Assembly (NCBI RefSeq): GCF_001499965.1
Contig: NZ_LQIT01000034.1
Span: forward strand, 142,015 to 206,014
DNA from: Mycobacterium sp. GA-2829
Lineage (GTDB): Bacteria; Actinomycetota; Actinomycetes; Mycobacteriales; Mycobacteriaceae
Length of the DNA stretch: 64,000 nucleotides
Direction: 5' to 3'
Shown: piece by piece, positions 18,303-27,684 of the stretch
Layout: every line of letters starts with the position of its first letter
How positions within the stretch are numbered: position 1 is the stretch's first letter
Program-made: the position numbers and the translations under genes
Notes under the pieces: model-generated
Databases searched by the model: none
Told to the model about the DNA's origin: nothing
Seen by the model: the letters and a program-made list of their open reading frames with translations, nothing else

Positions 18303-19592
18303 ATGACGTGGGATTTCTGCCCCGACACCGAATTCGCGTGCAAACTCGACTGGATCGAGCAGTTCGTCGACGAGGAGATACTCCCGCTGGAGCCGCTGCT
18401 CCCCGAACTGCTGCCAGCGGAGGCCGCGCGCCTGCTCGACCCACTCAAGGAGCAGGTAAAAGCGCAGGGACTGTGGGCGGCGCACCTGCCGAAAGAACTC
18501 GGCGGCACCGGGTTAGGACAGCTCGCACTCGCGCAGATGAACATGATCACCGGCCGGGTAGGCGCTGCGATGGAGGTGTTCGGCAACATGGCGCCGGATT
18601 CCGGCAACGCCGAACTCCTGGCAGACGGCGGAACACCGGAGCAGAAGGAGCGGTGGCTGTGGCCGAATCTACGCGGCGACATCCGCAGCGCCTTCGCCAT
18701 CACCGAACCGTGGGTGTCCAGCACCGACCCCACCCAGATCCAGTCCACCGCCGTGCTCGACGGTGATCACTGGGTGCTTAACGGCCGCAAGTGGATGATC
18801 ACCAACGCGTCGGTCGCCGACTTCATCATCTTCATGGTGCTCACCGAACCCGAAGCACCGATCCACCTTCGTTATTCGATGATCATCGTCGAGCGCGGAA
18901 CCCCCGGAATGACCATTCTGCGGGACATCCCCTCGATGCACGACCCCGTCATCGAGTACGGGCGCCTCGGCAACCACGCCGAGATCCTCCTGGACGACGT
19001 GCGGGTTCCCGAGGGGAATCTGATCGGGACCCGGGGCCACGGCTTCGTCCTGTCCCAGGTGCGCCTGGGACCCGGCCGGTTGCACCACGCCACCCGCTGG
19101 CTGGGCGAGGCCGAACGCGCCTTCGACATGATGTGCGAACGAGCGCATTCACGCTCTTCGTTCGGCAAGTCCTACACCCGCCATCAGATGGTCCAGGAGT
19201 ACATCACCGACTCCCGCATCGAACTCGAGACGGCCAAGCTGCTCACCCTGCGCGCAGCGTGGAGATTCGACCGCGAGGGCAATCAGGGCGCGCGTAGCGA
19301 CATCGCGATGTGCAAGGTCTACAACGCCGAGGTGGTGCACAACGTCGTCGACCGCGCCCTACAGGTACACGGTTCGCTCGGGTACACCTCCGACATGCCC
19401 CTGGAGTACATGTACCGGATGGCCCGGATGGCCCCGCTCGTCGACGGTGCGAACGAGGTCCACAAGGTGACGATCGCCAAGGAGGAGCTCAAGCGCTATC
19501 AGGGGGTTGAGGGGTGGCCCACCGAGCATGTGCCGACCCGGTTGAAGGCCGCACGAACCCGCTTCGCGCATCTGCTGGAAGCGGGCGTATGA
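18303..19592 (+). CDS. Acyl-CoA dehydrogenase, ACAD10/11-like
   Basis: A 429-residue flavoprotein acyl-CoA dehydrogenase. Conserved segments include ITEPWVSSTDPTQIQ (FAD/substrate loop), LNGRKWMITNA, and a C-terminal QVHGSLGYTSDMPLEYMYRM followed by PLVDGANEVHKVTIAKEEL. The last pattern and a length near 430 resemble the ACAD10/11-type subfamily. Its stop overlaps the start of an APH-like kinase (ATGA), the same two activities that are fused in animal ACAD10/ACAD11. In those systems the kinase phosphorylates a 4-hydroxyacyl-CoA and the dehydrogenase eliminates phosphate. Assignment of this reaction here is inference from pairing. Confidence 0.9.
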   Translation: MTWDFCPDTEFACKLDWIEQFVDEEILPLEPLLPELLPAEAARLLDPLKEQVKAQGLWAAHLPKELGGTGLGQLALAQMNMITGRVGAAMEVFGNMAPDSGNAELLADGGTPEQKERWLWPNLRGDIRSAFAITEPWVSSTDPTQIQSTAVLDGDHWVLNGRKWMITNASVADFIIFMVLTEPEAPIHLRYSMIIVERGTPGMTILRDIPSMHDPVIEYGRLGNHAEILLDDVRVPEGNLIGTRGHGFVLSQVRLGPGRLHHATRWLGEAERAFDMMCERAHSRSSFGKSYTRHQMVQEYITDSRIELETAKLLTLRAAWRFDREGNQGARSDIAMCKVYNAEVVHNVVDRALQVHGSLGYTSDMPLEYMYRMARMAPLVDGANEVHKVTIAKEELKRYQGVEGWPTEHVPTRLKAARTRFAHLLEAGV

Positions 19593-20620
19593 ACACGACG
19601 TCGGTCGACTTCGACGTCGCGAGGTTCACCCGCTGGCTCGATGACGCCACCGGTGAGCGCGCCGAAATCCAGGTCGAGGCCATCCGCGGCGGCGGCAGCT
19701 GTGAAATGTTCCGCGTCGACCGGCTTGGGAGGTCGTGGATGGTGCGACGGGCCCCGCAGGCGGCGGTCTCCGACACCGCACACCAGGTAATTCGCGAGGC
19801 GCGCATTATGGAAGCACTTGGCGGGCAGGGTCTCCCGGTTCCTGAGGTCCTCGCCCACAGCGACGATCCCGCCGTCCTGGGTGCGCCGTTCTTCGTGATG
19901 TCGTTCGTCGAGGGCGGAGTCATCCGACGCGACGGCCTCCCAGCGGCATTGGCAGCCGAGCCGCAGTCGCACGGAGCCATCGGCGAACAACTCATCGACA
20001 CGCTCGTCGCCCTGCACGCCATCGACTGGAGGCACACCGCGCTAGCCGAGCTGTCACACCCCGACGGGTTTCTGGAACGTCAGGTCGACCGCTGGCTGAA
20101 ACAGTTGGACAGCTACCGCGTTCGAGAGCTCGACGGTGTCGACCAGCTCGCGGCGTGGCTCCGCGACGACATTCCCGACAAGGGCGACCTGACGGTAATG
20201 CACGGTGACTACAAGCTGGACAACATCATCTGGGCGCCGGCCCCGCCGCCGCGGATCGCATGCCTGGTCGACTTCGAGATGACGACGGTCGGCGACCCCC
20301 TCATCGACCTCGCCTGGGCGATGATCTTCTGGCCCGAACCCGGCAATCCCATCGGACTGGCCGATCCCGACGGACCCAACGGCATCGATCGCGCACACTG
20401 CCAGACGCCGGAGGCCCTGGTGCAGCGGTACGCGCAGGCGACCGGGCGCGACATGTCGACATTCGACTGGTACCAGGTGTTCAGCGCGTGGAAGCTTGCG
20501 ATCGTCCTCGAGGGCTCCTACGCCAAACACGTTCGGGGGGAATCCCGTAACCCGTTCCACGAGCTCTTCGGCACCATCGCCGACGGGCTTCTCGATCGCG
20601 CAAGGAGTTTCGCCCGATGA
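19589..20620 (+). CDS. APH-family kinase (ACAD10/11 N-terminal-like phosphotransferase)
   Basis: A 343-residue protein-kinase-like phosphotransferase. It has the nucleotide-binding lobe (AIRGGGSCEMFRVDRLG), the catalytic loop HGDYKLDNIIW and the metal motif LVDFEMTTVGDPLIDLAW. These match the ACAD10_11_N-like group rather than antibiotic kinases, so a metabolic role is far more likely than drug resistance. The ATG at 19589 overlaps the acyl-CoA dehydrogenase stop, and its own stop overlaps the next gene, both as ATGA. Probable substrate is a hydroxyacyl-CoA formed upstream in the same operon. Confidence 0.9.
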   Translation: MNTTSVDFDVARFTRWLDDATGERAEIQVEAIRGGGSCEMFRVDRLGRSWMVRRAPQAAVSDTAHQVIREARIMEALGGQGLPVPEVLAHSDDPAVLGAPFFVMSFVEGGVIRRDGLPAALAAEPQSHGAIGEQLIDTLVALHAIDWRHTALAELSHPDGFLERQVDRWLKQLDSYRVRELDGVDQLAAWLRDDIPDKGDLTVMHGDYKLDNIIWAPAPPPRIACLVDFEMTTVGDPLIDLAWAMIFWPEPGNPIGLADPDGPNGIDRAHCQTPEALVQRYAQATGRDMSTFDWYQVFSAWKLAIVLEGSYAKHVRGESRNPFHELFGTIADGLLDRARSFAR

Positions 20621-21381
20621 CCGACCCACTCTTCAATATCGCCGGCCGCGTCGTCCTGGTGACCGGCGGCAGTCGTGGCCTCGGCGCGGCCATGAGCGTC
20701 GGCCTCGCCGCCCGCGGCGCGCGCGTCGTGATCGCCAGCCGGAAGCTGGAGGCTTGCGAGAAGCTGGCCGCACAGATTCAGGAGAGCGGCGGCCAAGCAC
20801 ACCCGCTGGCCTGCCACGTGGGTGACTGGGCCTCCCTCGACGCCGTCGTCGACGCGGCGGTACAACGCTGGGGCAGGCTCGACGGTCTGGTGAACAACGC
20901 CGGCATGAGCCCTCTCGCGCCATCGCTGCTGGAGACGTCGGAGACGTTGTTCGACAAGGTGATCGGCGTCAACCTCAAGGGTCCGACGCGCTTGACTGCG
21001 CTGGCCGCCACCGCGATGTCCGGCACCGGAGGCGGTTCGATCATCAACATCAGCTCACTGGCGTCGGTGAAGCCGACACCGATCACCGCCGTCTACGCGT
21101 CGGCCAAAGCCGGGTTGAACGCACTGACGGCCGCGACGGCGCAGGAGTACGCGCCGGCGGGAGTGCGCGTGAACGGAATCGTGTGCGGCACCTTCGACAC
21201 CGACGCGGCCTCCGGGTTCGTCAGGAACGCGGGCCTGCTGCCCGATATCGTCCGGCCCATTGCGCTGGGGCGTGTCGGCCGCCCGGACGAAGTCGTCGGC
21301 GCGGCCGTCTACTTCCTCTCGGAGGCGTCCAGCTACACGACGGGAACGCTGATCACGATCGACGGCGGCGTCGCGGGATGA
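20617..21381 (+). CDS. SDR-family oxidoreductase
   Basis: Classical short-chain dehydrogenase/reductase of 254 residues. The cofactor motif is VTGGSRGLGAAM, the NNAG motif is present, and the catalytic triad region is SSLASVKPTPITAVYASAKAG (Ser, Tyr, Lys). It should interconvert a hydroxyl and a ketone with NAD(P). Overlaps the kinase upstream and the acyl-CoA synthetase downstream by 4 bp each. Likely acts on a hydroxyacyl intermediate of the operon's substrate. Confidence 0.93.
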   Translation: MTDPLFNIAGRVVLVTGGSRGLGAAMSVGLAARGARVVIASRKLEACEKLAAQIQESGGQAHPLACHVGDWASLDAVVDAAVQRWGRLDGLVNNAGMSPLAPSLLETSETLFDKVIGVNLKGPTRLTALAATAMSGTGGGSIINISSLASVKPTPITAVYASAKAGLNALTAATAQEYAPAGVRVNGIVCGTFDTDAASGFVRNAGLLPDIVRPIALGRVGRPDEVVGAAVYFLSEASSYTTGTLITIDGGVAG

Positions 21382-23108
21382 CCGCATCGAAGGAGCGCGC
21401 GGCGCCGATCACTGCGGCCGACCCGCACCGCGCCATCGCGCGGTTGACGAGTACGGGACGGCCGTTCGAGGTCGGCACCCGTGAACTGGGCGGCGCGCCA
21501 TACCGGACGTACACGCACGCTTCTGCGACGCTGCTCGACATCCTCGCGATAGGAGGCAACCACGGCGACACCGATTTCATCGTCGCCGACGGCGCACGGT
21601 GGACGTTCCGGGAGTACTTCCGTGCCGTCGACGCGGTGGCGCGTGCGCTGCAGACCGACTACGGTGTGACGGCTGGGGACCGCGTCGCGATAGCCATGCG
21701 CAACTGTGCGGACTGGCTCATCGCCTTCGCGGCGATCTGCTCCGTCGGCGCGGTCGCGGTCCCGACCAACAGTTGGGGCTCATCCGAGGAACTCGAGTAC
21801 ACGCCGCTCGATTCCGAGGCGTCGCTGCTGTTCGCTGATCTGCCGCGGTACAAGCTGGCCGTTGGAGCGCTGCAAGGCAACGGAATTCCCGCCGTCCTCA
21901 CCGATGTCGAAGGCCTGCCGGAGGCGAGCGACAACGGTCCGCGCGCGACACCGATCGGCGATGTCGTCCTCGCGCACGAGGGACCGACACCCACACCTCC
22001 GACCCTCGGTCCGCTGGACCTCGCGATGCTGCTGTACACCTCCGGAAGCACCGGCAAACCCAAGGGGGTATGTTACCGGCAGGTCGTCGCCGGACAAGCC
22101 CTGATGAACATGTTCCTCATCGGCTTCCTCTCTCTCGAACTGGGCGGAACCGGCGTCGGTGCCGCGAGCAGCGGGACCCAATCTGATCTCATCACCGTGC
22201 CGTTGTTCCACGCCACCGGGCTCTTCAGCGGGCTTCTACTCCCGTGCATGCTCTGCCACAAGATCGCACTCATGCGCAAGTGGGATGGACCGACCGCGAT
22301 GGCACTGATCGAATCCGAGCGCATCGCCGGGATCTCCACCGTTCCAGCCATTCTGAAGGACCTGCTGACCCATCCCGACTACGAGCGACACGACATGTCG
22401 TCGATCACGCGCGTGGCTGCAGCCGGTGCGGCGACCCCGGTGGACCTACCGGGGCTCTTACAAGAAAAGCTCGAAATCGCCTCGCGTGCAGCGAGTTTCG
22501 GGATGACCGAAACGGCCTCCGTCGGTGCTACGATGAGCGGACCCGTGTTCGACCTCAAGCCCACGTCCTGCGGAATCCCGTCGCCGATCATCGAGATCCG
22601 GATCGCCGAATCCGCGGCGGACGCAACCCACGGTGACGACGGCGAAGTGCAGCTCAGAGGTGTGACCGTCACTCCGGGCTACTGGCGGATAGAGGCGGCG
22701 ACCCGCGAGGCGTTCACGGCCGACGGCTGGCTTCGAACGGGCGACCTCGGGACCATCGACGATGACGGCTTCCTGCACATCACCGGCCGGATCAAGGAAC
22801 TCGTCATCCGCGGCGGCGAGAACATCGCGCCGATCGACATCGAGAACGCGGCCTACCGGCACCCGTCGGTCAGGGAGGTCACCGTCGTCGGTCTGCCGGA
22901 CGAGGCCATGGGCGAGGAACTGGCGATGGTGTGCCACCCGCAGGAATCGGCACAGCTAGACGAGGCGACGCTGCGCGCGCACCTGAAGGAGCACCTGCCC
23001 GCCCACAAGGTGCCGAGGGACATCACCATCACGCCGCACCCGTTGCCGCGCAACGCCAGTGAGAAGATCCACCGGCTCGCGGTGCGAAACAGTCTGCTGG
23101 GGGCCTAG
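21378..23108 (+). CDS. Acyl-CoA synthetase (AMP-forming)
   Basis: Adenylate-forming enzyme of about 576 residues that activates a carboxylic acid to its CoA thioester. Motifs seen are the P-loop LLYTSGSTGKPKG, the adenine-binding SFGMTETASVGA, and the hinge/C-terminal GRIKELVIRGGENIAP with a catalytic lysine region NASEKIHR. The start ATG at 21378 overlaps the SDR stop (ATGA). It probably feeds the acyl-CoA dehydrogenase and kinase of the same operon. Confidence 0.92.
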   Translation: MTASKERAAPITAADPHRAIARLTSTGRPFEVGTRELGGAPYRTYTHASATLLDILAIGGNHGDTDFIVADGARWTFREYFRAVDAVARALQTDYGVTAGDRVAIAMRNCADWLIAFAAICSVGAVAVPTNSWGSSEELEYTPLDSEASLLFADLPRYKLAVGALQGNGIPAVLTDVEGLPEASDNGPRATPIGDVVLAHEGPTPTPPTLGPLDLAMLLYTSGSTGKPKGVCYRQVVAGQALMNMFLIGFLSLELGGTGVGAASSGTQSDLITVPLFHATGLFSGLLLPCMLCHKIALMRKWDGPTAMALIESERIAGISTVPAILKDLLTHPDYERHDMSSITRVAAAGAATPVDLPGLLQEKLEIASRAASFGMTETASVGATMSGPVFDLKPTSCGIPSPIIEIRIAESAADATHGDDGEVQLRGVTVTPGYWRIEAATREAFTADGWLRTGDLGTIDDDGFLHITGRIKELVIRGGENIAPIDIENAAYRHPSVREVTVVGLPDEAMGEELAMVCHPQESAQLDEATLRAHLKEHLPAHKVPRDITITPHPLPRNASEKIHRLAVRNSLLGA

Positions 23109-23110
23109 CT

Positions 23111-24202
23111 GTGGGTCCACTGTCTGGAACACGCGTTGTCGAGTTGGCCGGCATGGGCCCCGGCCCGCATGCCGCCATGATGCTCGGCGACTGGGGCGCC
23201 GACGTCGTCCGGGTGGTGCGACCGGGCGCCGACGGAGCGCCGGACGACCTGCTCGGCGAGTCCCAGCTGCGCAACCGCACCGTGGTCGCAGCAGACCTGA
23301 AGGATCCGGAACAGGTGCGCTCCGTACAAGAACTGATCCGCCACACCGACGTGCTGATCGAAGGGTTTCGTCCCGGCGTCGCCGAGAAGGCGGGCCTGTC
23401 CCCCGATGCGTGTTGGACGGTCAACCCGCGCCTCGTCTACGCACGGATGACGGGCTGGGGCCAGGACGGCCCGCGGGCCCACACCGCCGGGCACGATATC
23501 AACTACCTATCCGTCACGGGAATGCTGGACGCGATCGGTGCGGCCGATCGTCCGGCGGTGCCGCTGAACCTCGTCGGCGATTTCGGCGGCGGGTCGATGC
23601 TGCTGCTCTCCGCAGTCCTCGCAGCGCTTCTGGAGCGTGGCCGATCCGGCGCGGGGCAGGTGCTCGATGTCGCGATCGTCGACGGGGTGACCACTCTGGC
23701 GCAGCAGATCTGGAGCATCCGCGCGATGGGCGCTTGGGACGAGAACAGGGTCAGCAACATCCTCGACGGTGGCTCACCGGTCTACGGAGTGTATGAATGC
23801 GCCGACGGCCGCTTCCTCGCGGTCGGCGCGATCGAGCACAAGTTCTCCAGACTCTTCTTCGATGGCCTCGGCCTCGACACGGCGGAGATTCCCGACCGCG
23901 ACGACCGGGAACATTGGTCCGAACTGCGCCGAATCATCGGCGAGACCGTCAGGACTCGAACGCGCGACGAGTGGTGCGCCCTGTTCGACGGGACGGACGC
24001 CTGCGTCACACCGGTGCTGACGATGAGCGAGGCGGTCCACGACCGGCAGGTGAAGGCCCGCAATCTGCTCGGCGACATCGACGGACTGCATCAGACACTG
24101 CCGCCGCCGATCTTCAGCAGAACCACGTGTGACGCGCCCGAACCACCCAACTCGCGGCTGATGTCGGTGGCGGACGCAGTGGCACGCTGGAACGCGAACT
24201 GA
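23111..24202 (+). CDS. Class III CoA-transferase / acyl-CoA racemase (CaiB/BaiF family)
   Basis: A 363-residue CaiB/BaiF family protein starting with GTG two bases after the synthetase stop. The active-site region NLVGDFGGGSM with the conserved aspartate, and the early motif GTRVVELAGMGPGPHAAMML, are close to alpha-methylacyl-CoA racemases. It either moves CoA between acids or epimerises a 2-methyl acyl-CoA. Last gene of the operon; a convergent hairpin follows it. Confidence 0.92.
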   Translation: MGPLSGTRVVELAGMGPGPHAAMMLGDWGADVVRVVRPGADGAPDDLLGESQLRNRTVVAADLKDPEQVRSVQELIRHTDVLIEGFRPGVAEKAGLSPDACWTVNPRLVYARMTGWGQDGPRAHTAGHDINYLSVTGMLDAIGAADRPAVPLNLVGDFGGGSMLLLSAVLAALLERGRSGAGQVLDVAIVDGVTTLAQQIWSIRAMGAWDENRVSNILDGGSPVYGVYECADGRFLAVGAIEHKFSRLFFDGLGLDTAEIPDRDDREHWSELRRIIGETVRTRTRDEWCALFDGTDACVTPVLTMSEAVHDRQVKARNLLGDIDGLHQTLPPPIFSRTTCDAPEPPNSRLMSVADAVARWNAN

Positions 24203-24205
24203 CAA

Positions 24206-25656
24206 TCACGTCCCGCTTCGTCTGCGCGAGATCTTGTTGCGCAAGCGGGACCTTCGGAGTTGAAAATCGAACAGTTTCGTCTCCCTGCCCGCGAAGGGCG
24301 CAGACGCCAACTGTGCCAGCGAGATCGGCAACGCCGAATACACCACCGAGCGAGCGTGGCTGAGGGTGATGAATCCGTTCCTACCCTGGTAGTTGCCCAT
24401 TCCGCTGCGTCCGACGCCGCCCAAGGGGAGCTTGCTGGATATCACGGTCAGCATCGTGTCGTTGGCGTTCACCGATCCACTGCGGGTCCGGTTCTGAACC
24501 TGCTGAAAGCGGCGGTTGTCCGGTCCGAACCAGTAGAGCGTGAGCGGATGCGGCCTGGCGCTGATGTAGTCGATCGCTTCACCCAATTTGTCGTAGGTGT
24601 GGACGACGAGGACCGGCCCGAAGATCTCGTCCGACTCGACGCCCGTGTCCTCGGTGGCGTCGGTGAGAACAGTCGGGGCGATCTTACGCGTGACGGGATC
24701 GTCGGGCTCTTCCCCCGGTGGCACCATGCGGTGCACGGTGACGCCGAGGGCTTTCGCGTCGCCGATGAGGTCGACGATACGAGCGAAGTTCTTATCGTCG
24801 ATAACGGAGGTGTACTCGTCGTTCGTGGCCAGCGTGGGATTGTTGGCCTTCCACCGCGTCAGCACTCCCTCAACGAATTCATCGCATCGCCCCGCGGGTA
24901 CGAACGCGTAATCCGGGCACATGCATACCTGTCCACCGTTGGCCATTCGCCCATCCGCGACACCCTGAGCGGCAGCGGTGATGTCGGCGTCGATGTCGAC
25001 GATCACAGGATTCTTCCCGCCGAGTTCGAGCGTCACCGGGGCGAGGTTCGCGGCCGCGTCCTGCGCCACCGACGCGCCGACCTGGGGCGACCCGGTGAAG
25101 AACGCGTGGTCGAAGGGCAGCTTGGCGAACTCCGATCCCGTGACCTGATCTTTCGTGATAACTGCGAACTCCTCGGCTGCAAAGTACCGCGGCGCAACCC
25201 CGGCGAGGGTCGCCGCGGTCGCCGTGGTCACCGAGGACGGCCTGATCATGACCTGTTGCTGGCCGCGAAGGCCGGTCCAGCCGGCACGATGCAGAGCTTG
25301 AGCGGTAGTTCCACGCGCCCATGACGCCCACGACTCCCTTCGGGTCGTGCCGGATCCCCATCCGAAGCCCGGCCAACGACATCAGCCGCGAGGGCTTCTC
25401 GGGCCGCATCCACTTCTTGAGGGCGGTGCGCTGGTGATCGACATCGCCCATGCAGCCGACGATGTCCGACGCCAGCGACAGCTGGTGGGGTCGCGTACCG
25501 AAGTCCTGCCTTAGGGCGTCGCAGAAGTCATCAGCGTGGGCGAGCAGCATGGCCTGCAGACGCAAGATCCGGTCGATGCGCACCCTCGGCGCTCGGAGTG
25601 CCCTCGGCGAGGAAGGCGGCCCGCTGTGCGGCCAGCAGCTCCGCCGCGGCGCTCAT
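24206..25656 (-). pseudogene. Aldehyde dehydrogenase (coniferyl-aldehyde dehydrogenase-like) with three frameshifts
   Basis: All parts of an aldehyde dehydrogenase are present, but in three frames. The N-terminus (MSAAAELLAAQRAAFLAEG, ATG at 25656 overlapping the P450 stop as ATGA) shifts after about 24 codons at an extra G (GAGGGTGCGC near 25582-25591). The next piece reads to GAWNY and shifts at a missing C near 25307. A third shift (missing G near 25247) restores RPSSVTTATAATLAGV onward, including LELGGKNPVIVD and the catalytic-cysteine motif NGGQVCMCPDY. Without the shifts the product would be about 480 residues. All shifts are single bases in G/C runs, so sequencing error must be excluded before calling real decay. 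It would oxidise an aldehyde, presumably a product of the adjacent P450. Confidence 0.85.
24210..24251. terminator. Hairpin between convergent genes, probable bidirectional terminator
   Basis: GTCCCGCTT (24210-24218) pairs perfectly with AAGCGGGAC (24243-24251), and the internal GCGC pairs with GCGC across a short bulge. No T-tract follows, which is usual for mycobacterial terminators. It begins 8 bp after the CoA-transferase stop and lies inside the last codons of the convergent aldehyde dehydrogenase remnant. Confidence 0.6.
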
Positions 25657-26915
25657 GCCGTTGCCCGCGCGTGACGCGATCGGGCGTGGTATCGCACGGG
25701 GAGGTTCTTGGCACCGTGAATCCAGCCCGATCGGACGAGCTCGAGGTCGCCGGTCATCTCGATGTCGGGAAGCACGTCGGCGATCGCGTTGAGCATCAGG
25801 CCGACCTCCATGCGAGCGAGGTTGGCCCCAATGCAGTAGTGCGCCCCGGAGCCACCGAAACTCACATGCGGGTTCGGGTTTCGAAGGATGTCGAAACGAT
25901 GGGGGTCGGTGGAGACGTCCTCGTCGAAGTTCGCCGAACCGTAGTAGATGGTGATCCGCTGGCCGGCCGCTATGGGAACGCCATTGATCTCGGTGTCCCG
26001 TGTCGCGGTCCGTTGAAAGCACTGCACCGGGGTGGACCAGCGAATCACCTCGTCGACCGCCGTCGCCGGCCGTTCGCTCTTGAACAGTTCCCACTGGGCG
26101 CGGTCGGTGAGCAACTGGGCCATGCCGAACGTGATGGCGTTTCTGGTCGTTTCACCGCCCGCGGTGGCAAGCAGCATGACGAAGAAGCCGAACTCCGTCT
26201 CGTCGAGCGCCTCGCCCCGTTCGTCGTCGGTCACCAGTCGGGTCACGATGTCGTCAGCCGGATTCTTCCGACGGTCCTCAGCCCACTGATACGCATAGCC
26301 CAGTAGCTGGGCACTCGCTTCCCTGGGATCGTCGGCATCCGGATCCTCGCTGTTGAGCATGGAGTTGGTCCAGGACAACACCTTTTCGCGGTCGCCCGGC
26401 GGAACTCCGATGAGATCACCGATAGCCTCCATCGGCAGCTTGGCCGCCACGTCGTCCACGAAGTTGCCGCAGTCCTTCTCCGCCGCCGCGTGCACGATGC
26501 GGTACGCCGTGTCACGCAGCCTGTCCTCCATGGCCGCCACCGCGCGCGGCGTGAACAGACGCGATATGAGGCGGCGCAGCCGGGTGTGCGACGGTGCATC
26601 CTGGTTCAGCATCATGATCTTCGTCAGACCGACCTGCTCGGGTGTGATGTCCTCGGGCAGCCTTGGGATCGACGTGTTGATGTAGCTGGACCACAGTTCC
26701 GAGTCGCGCGAGACGGCCTTGACGTCGTCGTACTTGGTCACCACCCAGAACCCGCCGTCGTGGTAGCCGCCGGTGCCGGGGTTCTGCGCGTTCCACCAGA
26801 CCGGCGCGGTCCTGCGTAGTTCCGCGTATTCCTTCAGCGGCATGCCTTCGGCGTGCACGGCGGGGTCCGTCAGGTCGAATCCCGCGTTGAACGGACACTC
26901 TCCCGTGGTGCTCAT
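25653..26915 (-). CDS. Cytochrome P450, CYP125-like
   Basis: A 420-residue soluble P450 monooxygenase. It has the I-helix oxygen-activation motif AGGETTR (252-258), the ExxR pair (Glu289, Arg292) and the haem-binding loop FGGSGAHYCIGANLAR with the ligand cysteine at about 361. The pattern (NTSIPRLPEDIT; MLNQDAPSHTRLRRLIS; RSGWIHGAKNLPV) closely resembles CYP125, the steroid C26/C27 hydroxylase, though other substrates are possible. Start ATG at 26915 has GGAGG 8 nt upstream; the longer open frame upstream is not used. It is followed in-operon by a broken aldehyde dehydrogenase. Confidence 0.92.
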   Translation of the reverse strand: MSTTGECPFNAGFDLTDPAVHAEGMPLKEYAELRRTAPVWWNAQNPGTGGYHDGGFWVVTKYDDVKAVSRDSELWSSYINTSIPRLPEDITPEQVGLTKIMMLNQDAPSHTRLRRLISRLFTPRAVAAMEDRLRDTAYRIVHAAAEKDCGNFVDDVAAKLPMEAIGDLIGVPPGDREKVLSWTNSMLNSEDPDADDPREASAQLLGYAYQWAEDRRKNPADDIVTRLVTDDERGEALDETEFGFFVMLLATAGGETTRNAITFGMAQLLTDRAQWELFKSERPATAVDEVIRWSTPVQCFQRTATRDTEINGVPIAAGQRITIYYGSANFDEDVSTDPHRFDILRNPNPHVSFGGSGAHYCIGANLARMEVGLMLNAIADVLPDIEMTGDLELVRSGWIHGAKNLPVRYHARSRHARATA

Positions 26916-26962
26916 CAATGGTCCCTCCGAACGCGGCGCAGGGAGTGCGCCGCAACCCGAGC

Positions 26963-26972
26963 TTAAAATAAC
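26963..26972 (-). promoter_or_regulatory. GTTATTTTAA element upstream of P450
   Basis: The only AT-rich patch in the P450 upstream region. Read toward the gene it is GTTATTTTAA, identical to 17071-17080 before the NDMA-ADH operon and nearly identical to 31179-31187. Could be part of an operator or promoter; the function is not established. Confidence 0.3.
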
Positions 26973-26998
26973 ATTGATTCCCAGGGCGGGAAAGCGTG

Positions 26999-27604
26999 TT
27001 ACCCGCGCCGCGAGGGCCGTCGTCGTGACGTCGACGCGCGGTCGTTCGCTTCGGCGCGCACCGCGGCGATCACCCATTCGACGAGTCGACGAAAGTTCTT
27101 GTCGACCTTGACGAACTCGGCCTTGGTCTTCGGCGAGTCGCTCGACTCCCTCAAGGCCCGAACCTCCACGAGCGAGTGGTTGATCGTCATGTTCGTCAAC
27201 CCCCGGCAGCACTCGATCGCCAGTGTCCGCGGGATACCCGCTTCCAGTGTGGCCTCGAGCAGTGCCTCGACGTAGCCCGTCACCGCGGCGCGATCGTCGG
27301 TCGTCATCAGATCGGTGATGTACGGATGTGCGCAGAGAGCGGCATTCAACGCCAGGCACCAGCTCAGCGCCGTCTGCTCCCAGGTCTCGAACTTCTTGAA
27401 CTCCAGCCGCAACTGGGAGAAGTGACGCGCGACCAGGGCCCTGGTGAGTTCCTCCTGATTTCCGACCTGTTGATACAACGTGCGCGGCGAGATCTTCAGA
27501 TCGGCAGACAGACGGCGCACGTTGAGCGCCGACGGGCCACCCGAGTCCAGCAGTTCGAGCGCGCGGCTGAGGATGTCCTCCGCCGGAATCAGCGGCTTGG
27601 CCAT
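26999..27604 (-). CDS. TetR-family transcriptional regulator
   Basis: A 201-residue regulator starting MAKPLIPAEDIL (ATG 27604; the frame extends further but without family similarity). The N-terminal helix-turn-helix is visible (GGPSALNVRRLSADLKISPR followed by TLYQQVGNQEELTRALV). The rest is a helical ligand-binding domain with no recognisable ligand signature. It lies about 80 bp upstream of the P450 on the same strand and is a candidate regulator of the P450 and perhaps of itself. Confidence 0.88.
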   Translation of the reverse strand: MAKPLIPAEDILSRALELLDSGGPSALNVRRLSADLKISPRTLYQQVGNQEELTRALVARHFSQLRLEFKKFETWEQTALSWCLALNAALCAHPYITDLMTTDDRAAVTGYVEALLEATLEAGIPRTLAIECCRGLTNMTINHSLVEVRALRESSDSPKTKAEFVKVDKNFRRLVEWVIAAVRAEANDRASTSRRRPSRRG

Positions 27605-27684
27605 CGATGCATCGTACAAGTAGCTAACGCATGGATGATTCGTCGATGGCAACCCGTGGATGGGATCCACAACCGCCAGACGAT

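Noticed and set aside
19589..20620. Aminoglycoside resistance kinase
   Set aside because: Motifs and operon context match ACAD10/11-type metabolic kinases, not antibiotic phosphotransferases.
25982..27359. Long Arg-rich shadow frames and the 5' extension of the P450 frame to 27359
   Set aside because: The P450 family N-terminus and Shine-Dalgarno fix the start at 26915; the extension is antisense-free but overlaps the TetR gene on the same strand in another frame.
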